Of a stretch of 5,243 bases of DNA, positions 1-4,673 are shown in pieces. The stretch is from an uncultured Atopobiaceae bacterium (GTDB taxonomy: Bacteria > Actinomycetota > Coriobacteriia > Coriobacteriales > Atopobiaceae), in assembly GCA_947303905.1 (NCBI GenBank), contig CAMYZR010000134.1:1-5243 (forward strand). Direction: 5' to 3'. Position 1 is the first letter of the stretch. Each line of letters starts with the position of its first letter. The notes below the pieces were generated by a model. That model did no database searches and was not told where the DNA came from. It saw nothing but the letters and a program-made list of their open reading frames with translations. The translations under genes and the position numbers were made by a program.

Positions 1-1093
1 GGTAGCGACGCATCGACTCGGCCTCGGACCAGCGCTCGTCGTCTCCCTTGCCACCGCTCGGCACAAAGACCGGAGCGGGCTCCCCCGCTGCAGCCTGGGC
101 ATTGGCATACCTGCGCGCCGCATCGACGCGACCCGCCAGAAGCGGAGTCGGCGAGCCATCAGGCCTCAGCCCGCATCCGAGAATGAGGATGAAGTCACGC
201 GGTCTGGAGGGCACGTGATGCGCGGCGAGCCAGCTGCAGAGCGACGCGCCAGCAAGGACGCAGATGCCAAACGAGATGGCGGCCGCAAAGAACGAGTTGA
301 GCAGCAGCGACATGACGAGGGCATAGTAGTCCTCGAAGTCCAGGCCAGAGGCAAAGCGAAGGGCGAGACAGGCGACTGCCCATGCGATGCTCGCAGCGAT
401 TCCCAGCAGGTTTGTGGGACGCAGGCCCTCGTGCCGCACCAGCGCAAGGTTGCTCAGGCTCACCAACACGGCAGCCACTGCCATGGGTGCCAGCAGCAGC
501 CACACGAAGCGGTCCGCGATGAGAAGGATCCTGTACGAGAGGTCCATGAAGTCGTGTGCCTGGCCCGAGGCCATGATCTGCAGGAAGATGGCCGCCTGGA
601 CGCCGCAGAACAGCGCGCCGCTCGCGTTGGCCGCCATCTCGTGGCCATACCACGAGCGCTTGAGAAGCCAAACGACGTTCCACGCACAGATGAGAAAGGC
701 CATGCCAAACGAGATCGCAAGGCTCCAGCCCACGTACTCCCAGCCCGTGAAGTTTGCCTGGTCGGTCACGACAACCTTGCCCGGCTTGACCGACACGGTG
801 AACATCATGCCCGAATCCACGGCATTCACCAGACACACTCCGTCAGCCACCTCGTCGGCCACGATCTCGGCCACGGGGACGTCACCCTCGTAGCTCACGC
901 TGGCGACATGGGCCATGGTCTGCGGCTCGATCTGGAAGTTCTCCGTGGTGAGCTTCTCGCCCGGCATATCGCCAATGCGGTACCAATAGGTCTGTCCTAC
1001 CGAGCGGATGTGCAGGATGCACGCCAAAAGGCAGGCAATGACCGTCAGCGCGAGCAGCACGAAGCGCTTGCGTGCAACCGTTATGTCGACCAC
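1..1093 (-). CDS. Multi-pass membrane protein with C-terminal YdcF/SanA-like DUF218 domain (3' part outside window)
   Basis: The window shows 364 codons and the gene runs off its left edge. The start is GTG at 1093-1091. GGAGG at 1103-1107 lies 9 nt upstream, and an in-frame TGA at 1100-1102 rules out a longer protein. Hydrophobic segments lie at about residues 11-29, 121-144, 156-175, 189-219, 229-248 and 257-291. A loop of about 90 residues between the first two is probably extracytoplasmic. From about residue 298 the sequence reads DFILILGCGLRPDGSPTPLL, followed by GRVDAARRYA, a VFVPSGGKGDDE stretch and a SEAESMRRY segment. This is the nucleotide-fold start of the YdcF/SanA/ElyC (DUF218) family: a first strand ending in GCG, an L..R...A helix, and an SGG-containing second strand. 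Family members are linked to envelope or cell-wall functions but the reaction is mostly unknown. The gene follows the transport operon on the same strand, separated by a 145-nt gap with its own candidate promoter, so a shared function is not implied. Confidence 0.85.
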   Translation of the reverse strand, partial: MVDITVARKRFVLLALTVIACLLACILHIRSVGQTYWYRIGDMPGEKLTTENFQIEPQTMAHVASVSYEGDVPVAEIVADEVADGVCLVNAVDSGMMFTVSVKPGKVVVTDQANFTGWEYVGWSLAISFGMAFLICAWNVVWLLKRSWYGHEMAANASGALFCGVQAAIFLQIMASGQAHDFMDLSYRILLIADRFVWLLLAPMAVAAVLVSLSNLALVRHEGLRPTNLLGIAASIAWAVACLALRFASGLDFEDYYALVMSLLLNSFFAAAISFGICVLAGASLCSWLAAHHVPSRPRDFILILGCGLRPDGSPTPLLAGRVDAARRYANAQAAAGEPAPVFVPSGGKGDDERWSEAESMRRY

Positions 1094-1129
1094 CTGCGGT
1101 CACCTCCGGCTATGGGTGCATGAATGGCA

Positions 1130-1163
1130 AACTCCCGCGGGGCCTCGGAACCTCGCGGGAGTT
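1130..1163 (-). terminator. Perfect 10-bp dyad: operon terminator or operator/leader hairpin
   Basis: The arms are 1130-1139 (AACTCCCGCG) and 1154-1163 (CGCGGGAGTT), perfectly complementary around a 14-nt loop. The dyad lies 75 nt after the stop codon of the ABC ATPase gene, so it may terminate the transport operon. On the minus strand the arm is followed only by GTTTGCCATT, a poor U-tract, so a classical intrinsic terminator is not certain. It also starts one base after a TATAAT element at 1165-1170, so it would span the start site and early leader of the downstream gene. An operator role is therefore a real alternative. Confidence 0.5.
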
Positions 1164-1164
1164 C

Positions 1165-1170
1165 ATTATA
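1165..1170 (-). promoter_or_regulatory. Candidate -10 element for the YdcF-like gene
   Basis: The minus strand reads TATAAT exactly, placing a start site near 1158 and giving a leader of about 65 nt before the GTG at 1093. No good -35 hexamer is visible 16-18 nt upstream (1186-1194 is GC-rich). The call therefore rests on the -10 match and its position in an intergenic gap. Confidence 0.4.
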
Positions 1171-1238
1171 GGCCAAAGGGCAGGCCACCCTACCATATGC
1201 CAAGCCACCTCGACCCCTCGTCCACCCAGTACGGACCG

Positions 1239-2027
1239 TCAACCCAGGAGCTCCAGAACCCTGCGCTTGACGGCGACGTACTCTGGCGTGAGCGCGAAGT
1301 CGTCCACGTCGGAGGAAGCCAGCGCCTCGGCGCGCGGGACCATCACCTCTCCGGCAAGCGTCGTGGGAATGCCGCCGCGAGGGTTTCCCTCAAGCACGTA
1401 GATGCGGTCCGCCATGGTCACGGCCTCGTCCACGTCGTGAGTGATGACCACCGAGGCCATCTTAAGTTCTGTGGCCATCGAGCAGTACCACGAGCGCAGG
1501 TCGACGCGCGTGATGGCATCGAGCGCCGAGAAGGGCTCGTCGAGCAGGGCGACGTCGTTGCCCATGAGGTAGGTGCGCAGGAACGCCGCACGCTGGCGCA
1601 TGCCGCCCGAGAGCTGCGCGGGCCACTGCCGCTCGGTGCCCTCCAGACCAAAGCGCTCGAACAGGGGTGCCGCCTTGGCGCGTGCCTCCTGCTTGGGGGT
1701 GCCAGCGATCACGAGCGGCAGGCACACGTTGTCGATGATGCGCTTGGAGGGGATGAGCAGGTCCTTCTGCAGCATGTAGGAGACGCGGCCGGGCACGCCG
1801 CTCACGTCCGTGCCATGCAGCAGCACCTGTCCCTCAAGCGGCTTGGTCAAGCCCGAGAGGGCGTGCAGGATGGTGGTCTTGCCGCAGCCGGAGCGGCCCA
1901 CGATGCAGACGACCTCGCCTGATGCGACCGTGAGGCTAATGTCGCGCACGACGATGCTTCTGCCGCCATCCCAGCTCAGCGTGAGGGAGCGCGCCTCCAG
2001 GGCAGGGGCGTTCGAGGGAGAAGCCAC
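1239..2027 (-). CDS. thiZ: ABC transporter ATP-binding protein, thiamine-precursor uptake (ThiZ-like)
   Basis: The protein has 262 residues, normal for a single ABC ATPase of the SsuB/TauB/ThiZ group. It powers import on the cytoplasmic side by ATP hydrolysis. All motifs are intact: Walker A GRSGCGKT (44-51), Q-loop glutamine at 87 (MLQKD), signature LSGGMRQR (139-146), Walker B VALLDE with catalytic Glu164, D-loop SALD (167-170) and switch His197 (VITHD). The start is GTG at 2027-2025, whose first base is the last base of the upstream gene's TAG stop (TAGTG). GGAGG lies about 4 nt upstream inside the end of that gene, so translational coupling is likely. The open frame extends far upstream, but only this start follows a Shine-Dalgarno and begins a sensible ABC domain. 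The substrate assignment comes from the TPP riboswitch and the NMT1-type binding protein beside it, not from the ATPase itself. Confidence 0.92.
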   Translation of the reverse strand: MASPSNAPALEARSLTLSWDGGRSIVVRDISLTVASGEVVCIVGRSGCGKTTILHALSGLTKPLEGQVLLHGTDVSGVPGRVSYMLQKDLLIPSKRIIDNVCLPLVIAGTPKQEARAKAAPLFERFGLEGTERQWPAQLSGGMRQRAAFLRTYLMGNDVALLDEPFSALDAITRVDLRSWYCSMATELKMASVVITHDVDEAVTMADRIYVLEGNPRGGIPTTLAGEVMVPRAEALASSDVDDFALTPEYVAVKRRVLELLG

Positions 2028-3049
2028 TATGCCTCCAGGTAGTCCATGGTCCAGCCGGCGTTGACGTCGAGCGGGGTCTCCACCAGGTTGTTGTCGTTCA
2101 GCCACTGGAAGAACGCCGCCCAACGGTCCGCCTCGATGATGCCCCAGCTGGCGGCGTCGGACTGGTACTCTCCCGCCAGGAAGGCTGCGCTCTGGCCGAC
2201 CAGCGCCGCGTCGAGCTCGGGGACGGCCTCGCACAGGATGGCGGCCGCACCGTCGGGATCCTCGATGGCGTACTCGTAGCCGCGCTTTGCCGCACGAAGG
2301 AACGCCTTGACCACGTCGGGGTTGCTCTCGCAGAAGTCGGTGTTTGCCGCGATGACCGGGGTGTAGTAGTCGAAGACGTCGTCGATGGAGATGAAGCTGA
2401 AATAGTTGACTGGGTAGTCCTGTACAGCGGCGTTCTGCACGGCCCATCCCTCGTAGACCCAGACGGTGTCGAAGAGGTCGGCCTTGAAGCCGCTGATCTC
2501 GTCGTCGACGGTGTAGGGCACGAGCTTCACCTTGGAGTAGTCGCCACCGTCCTTCTCGACCACCTGCTTGACGGTGGCCTGCTCGACGGGCATCTCCCAC
2601 GTGGCATAGCGCAGGCCCTCCATGCCCTTGGCGGAGGTCACGCCCAGCTCCTTGGGGCTCATGATACCCGAGGTGTTGTGCTGGATGACGGCAGCGACGG
2701 CCACGAGCTTGGTGTTGCCACCTGCGTAGGAGTTGGCGATGTAGTCCTGGTAGCTCACGCCGAGCTGCGCCTGGCCAGTGCCGATCATGGCCTCGGCGGT
2801 GTCCTCGGCGGGCTGGACGATGGTGACCTCGAGCCCCTCCTCGGCAAAGAAGCCCTGGCTCTGGGCCACGTAGATGCCCGTGTGGTTGGTGTTGGGCGTG
2901 TAGTCGAGACAGAAGGTGATGGGCGTGAGCTCGTCCTGCTCGGCGGAGCCGGAGCCGGCATCGGACGAGCCGCCGCATGCGACGAGTGCGGCGGTGGCGG
3001 CAGCGGCAGATGCGACGGCAAAGGAGCGACGCGTGAGGTTGGCGGTCAT
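2027..3049 (-). CDS. thiY: ABC transporter substrate-binding lipoprotein, NMT1/THI5-like (ThiY-like)
   Basis: This is a 340-residue extracytoplasmic binding protein that should capture a thiamine pyrimidine precursor and pass it to the permease. The N-terminus carries a twin-arginine motif (TRRSF, residues 6-10), an alanine-rich hydrophobic core and a lipobox LVAC with lipidation Cys25. The mature protein would therefore be a membrane-anchored lipoprotein, probably exported folded by Tat. A Gly/Ser-rich linker follows. The segment at 47-68, with key stretch LDYTPNTNHTGIYVA, is the hallmark of ThiY/NMT1 proteins (D-x-TPN-x-NHTG). VYEGWAV near 198-204 and the Asp/Trp-rich end also fit. The start ATG (3049-3047) has AAAGGA 8 nt upstream, and the frame before it overlaps the permease and is a shadow. 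The yeast THI5 cysteine cluster is absent, as expected for a binding protein rather than an enzyme. Formylaminopyrimidine, HMP or thiamine itself are all possible ligands. Confidence 0.92.
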   Translation of the reverse strand: MTANLTRRSFAVASAAAATAALVACGGSSDAGSGSAEQDELTPITFCLDYTPNTNHTGIYVAQSQGFFAEEGLEVTIVQPAEDTAEAMIGTGQAQLGVSYQDYIANSYAGGNTKLVAVAAVIQHNTSGIMSPKELGVTSAKGMEGLRYATWEMPVEQATVKQVVEKDGGDYSKVKLVPYTVDDEISGFKADLFDTVWVYEGWAVQNAAVQDYPVNYFSFISIDDVFDYYTPVIAANTDFCESNPDVVKAFLRAAKRGYEYAIEDPDGAAAILCEAVPELDAALVGQSAAFLAGEYQSDAASWGIIEADRWAAFFQWLNDNNLVETPLDVNAGWTMDYLEA

Positions 3050-3084
3050 GGGATGGTTCCTTTCGTGGTAAGGAGTAGCGGGGC

Positions 3085-3912
3085 TTACTCGTCTTCGGCC
3101 TGCTTCCAGGGCATGCAGACGCGCTGGAGCAGGTCGACGAGGTACATGAGGGCGAGGGAGAGCGCGGAGATGAGGATGATGACGGCAAACATGCGGTCGT
3201 AGGCGAACGACTTGCGAACGCGCGTCATGTAGACGCCGAGGCCCGAGAAGCCGCCGAGCCACTCGGAGATGACCGCGCCGACGATGGCGTAGGTCGCGCT
3301 GATGCGCAGGCCGCTGAAGAGCTGATCGAGGGTGCCAGGTAGCTTGACCTGCGTGAATATCTGCAGGTCGGAGGCACCCATCGTACGCATGAGGTCGATC
3401 ATGTCGGGGTCGGTCGCCTTGAATCCGGAGACCAGCGACACCGCGACGGGAAAGAACGTCGTCAGCACGATGAGGATGACCTTCGGGGCGAGGCCGTAGC
3501 CAAACCACAGCACCAGAAGCGGGGCGATGGCCACCGTGGGTATGGTCTGCGAGATGGTGATGAGCGGGTCGAGGGCTAGGTAGATGGTCTCGAAGCGGTC
3601 CATGAGAATCGCCACGACAAAGCCCACGGCCACGCCTATGACGAGGCCGAGCACAGACTCGACGAGCGTGGTCCCCGCATGAGCAGCTAGAAGCGATGAG
3701 TCACCTACGAGGGCAGCCACAACCTGCGTGGGGCTCGGTAGGAGGAAGTTGGGGACGAAGCCCAAGCGCACGACGGCCTCCCAGACCACCAGCAGCACGG
3801 CTACGGTGATGGCGGGGACGGCGATGCGTCGCGCATGCGAAGGCCCGGAGCTGACGTTGGCACGCGCGGTGCCGATTGGCGCGGGGGTGGGGGTGTCGGC
3901 AGTTGTTGCCAT
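3085..3912 (-). CDS. thiX: ABC transporter permease, thiamine-precursor uptake (ThiX-like)
   Basis: This is a 275-residue BPD_transp_1-family inner membrane protein of the SsuC/ThiX type, presumably a homodimer forming the channel. The first 28 residues are Pro/Thr/Ala-rich and cytoplasmic. Hydrophobic helices lie near 31-50, 83-103, 115-137, 143-162, 205-220 and 241-262. The cytoplasmic EAA-like loop that docks on the ATPase is at about 174-192 (LMRTMGAS followed by VKLPG). PSPTQV at 59-64 and PLLVLWFGYG at 131-140 are typical of this subfamily. The start at 3912-3910 was chosen because GGGGAG (3918-3923) lies 5 nt upstream and the family's N-terminus begins here. The open frame continues further upstream only by overlapping the preceding gene. 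The gap to the preceding gene is 10 nt, and 35 nt separate it from the binding-protein gene. Confidence 0.9.
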   Translation of the reverse strand: MATTADTPTPAPIGTARANVSSGPSHARRIAVPAITVAVLLVVWEAVVRLGFVPNFLLPSPTQVVAALVGDSSLLAAHAGTTLVESVLGLVIGVAVGFVVAILMDRFETIYLALDPLITISQTIPTVAIAPLLVLWFGYGLAPKVILIVLTTFFPVAVSLVSGFKATDPDMIDLMRTMGASDLQIFTQVKLPGTLDQLFSGLRISATYAIVGAVISEWLGGFSGLGVYMTRVRKSFAYDRMFAVIILISALSLALMYLVDLLQRVCMPWKQAEDE

Positions 3913-3922
3913 GAAGACTCCC

Positions 3923-4264
3923 CTACGCGACCGCGGACGGCGAGGCCGGAGCGAACTCGGAGTCGGTCTCGTGGTACTTGCCGATCTTGTGCTCGGTCGA
4001 CATGACATCCGCATTGGGACGGAAGTCGATCTTGGCGTAGGTCATCATCGAGTTGCAACCTGCCTTTGCGCCGACGAGCTGGCAGTTCTTGAGGATCTCC
4101 ATGCAGAGGTCGTAGCTACCCTCGATGGTGGTTTCGAAGGGCCCGACGTAGTAGTCCACGCCCGTGGAGTCGATGTAGGCGATCACCTCGTCGACGATGC
4201 GGCAGGTCTCCTCGTCGGAGGTGGCGTCCATGGGCAGGTATTGGATCGCGATGGCACAGTTCAT
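3923..4264 (-). CDS. MTH1187/YkoF-type thiamine-binding protein
   Basis: This 113-residue protein is the first gene after the TPP riboswitch. It matches the MTH1187 (DUF77, thiamine-binding) family: an AIQYLPMD strand (5-12), a helix ending VDEVIAYIDSTG (24-35), the diagnostic YYVGPFETTIEG segment (38-49), a helix DLCMEILKNC (52-61) and a C-terminal strand YAKIDFRP (76-83). Family members form ferredoxin-like folds that assemble into tetramers. B. subtilis YkoF, encoded with a thiamine-related ABC operon, binds thiamine. A cytoplasmic receptor or carrier for incoming thiamine or its pyrimidine part is a reasonable inference. There is no signal peptide. Five cysteines (3, 21, 54, 61, 70) are many for this size. 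A flexible tail of about 15 residues extends past the usual end. GGAG at 4272-4275 lies 7 nt before the ATG. Confidence 0.88.
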   Translation of the reverse strand: MNCAIAIQYLPMDATSDEETCRIVDEVIAYIDSTGVDYYVGPFETTIEGSYDLCMEILKNCQLVGAKAGCNSMMTYAKIDFRPNADVMSTEHKIGKYHETDSEFAPASPSAVA

Positions 4265-4280
4265 ACGCGCGCTCCTCTCT

Positions 4281-4295
4281 GCGGCCTGCGGCCGC
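4281..4295 (-). repeat. Short GC hairpin just upstream of the Shine-Dalgarno
   Basis: GCGGCC and GGCCGC (6 bp) flank a 3-nt loop. The hairpin ends 1 nt before the purine-rich ribosome-binding region of the thiamine-binding protein gene. It would form only in read-through transcripts, after the riboswitch terminator. It may affect translation initiation or mRNA stability, or it may be chance in GC-rich DNA. Confidence 0.35.
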
Positions 4296-4311
4296 TGGTT
4301 GGGAGCGGGAC

Positions 4312-4344
4312 AAAAAACGAGGTCCCGCTCAAGTGGGGACCTCG
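4312..4344 (-). terminator. Intrinsic terminator, expression platform of the TPP riboswitch
   Basis: On the minus strand a perfect 9-bp stem CGAGGTCCC/GGGACCTCG (4336-4344 with 4318-4326) encloses a 9-nt loop and is followed by six T residues (4312-4317). It sits 18 nt after the aptamer and 47 nt before the first start codon, so TPP binding should cause premature termination. GGGACC at 4362-4367, the 3' edge of the aptamer, can pair with GGTCCC of the terminator's left arm (4336-4341). That gives a plausible antiterminator in the absence of ligand. Confidence 0.92.
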
Positions 4345-4361
4345 CGTCTGTGTCCGTGGTT

Positions 4362-4450
4362 GGTCCCTACGCTGGCATTACCCAGATCAGGTTCTTGGGT
4401 CGTGGAATTGGGTTCCACCTCTCAGCCGGGCCAAATCCCCAGCTCCCCGT
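4362..4450 (-). promoter_or_regulatory. TPP (THI-box) riboswitch aptamer
   Basis: The minus-strand RNA contains the conserved TPP-aptamer core in order: GGGGAGC (4442-4448), CTGAGA (4420-4425) and ACCTGATCTGGGTAATGCC (4374-4392), ending in AGCGTAGGGA (4364-4373). AGCTGGG (4438-4444) pairs with CCCGGCT (4424-4430), with one G-U, to form the pyrimidine-sensing arm. CTGG/CCAG forms the pyrophosphate-side helix, and GTGGAA/TTCCAC forms the variable extra stem. I could not assign the closing P1 helix with confidence. It senses thiamine pyrophosphate and controls the operon by termination, so a drop in TPP raises transporter expression. Its presence is the strongest evidence that the ABC system handles thiamine or a precursor. 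Confidence 0.97.
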
Positions 4451-4458
4451 GTGTGTCC

Positions 4459-4486
4459 ATTATAGCAGAGGTGGACCGACAGGCAA
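4459..4486 (-). promoter_or_regulatory. Sigma-70-type promoter of the thiamine transport operon
   Basis: On the minus strand TTGCCT (4481-4486) and a perfect TATAAT (4459-4464) are separated by 16 bp. The expected start is near 4452, just ahead of the aptamer's GGGG, so the leader contains the whole riboswitch. The spacer includes AGGTGGAC (plus strand, 4469-4476), an inverted copy of a short repeat found nearer the integrase. Confidence 0.8.
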
Positions 4487-4545
4487 AACTGCTGGTAGAA
4501 CGGCACGAAAGCCACAGAGTTTCCTGCCGTCTTTCTCGTCCATAG

Positions 4546-4634
4546 AGTCCATCTTCACGCCTCGAGCACAGTCCACCTAGTCCATCTAGTGCACCTGAGT
4601 CCGTTCCCTCAGCTGGACTGTTTGGTGGACTCAG
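4546..4634. repeat. Cluster of AGTCCAYCT-like 9-mers and inverted copies before the integrase
   Basis: AGTCCATCT occurs at 4546-4554. Three head-to-tail 9-bp units follow at 4570-4596 (AGTCCACCT, AGTCCATCT and the degenerate AGTGCACCT). CTGAGTCC (4595-4602) is mirrored by GGACTCAG (4627-4634), and GGTGGACT lies at 4624-4631. The rest of 4487-4673 holds no convincing gene or tRNA. Repeats ahead of a tyrosine recombinase gene may be arm-type binding sites or an operator for its control, but this is inference. Confidence 0.5.
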
Positions 4635-4673
4635 AGGCCGAAATACCGAAAAAGGTAATGCGATTGGAACACC

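Noticed and set aside
215..1922. Long plus-strand open frames at 215-1123 and 1008-1922.
   Set aside because: They are antisense to the YdcF-like and ATPase genes, rich in Arg and His, and without recognisable domains. They are typical shadows in high-GC DNA.
2028..3188. The ATPase frame stays open far upstream, suggesting a 649-residue protein.
   Set aside because: The upstream part is Arg/His-rich shadow sequence opposite in frame to the binding protein. The GTG at 2027 has a Shine-Dalgarno and begins a normal ABC domain.
3050..3508. N-terminal extension of the binding protein into the permease gene (493 residues).
   Set aside because: It would bury the signal peptide and lipobox inside the protein. 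The ATG at 3049 has a good ribosome site and starts the expected signal sequence.
4460..4552. A 30-codon minus-strand open frame with GAGG 7 nt before its ATG, ending inside the -10 box of the operon.
   Set aside because: Codon third positions are mixed, there is no recognisable motif, and its stop lies in a promoter. It is probably chance.
4487..4673. Searched for a tRNA or attachment site next to the integrase.
   Set aside because: No T-arm-like GGTTCGAATCC sequence or cloverleaf was found on either strand.
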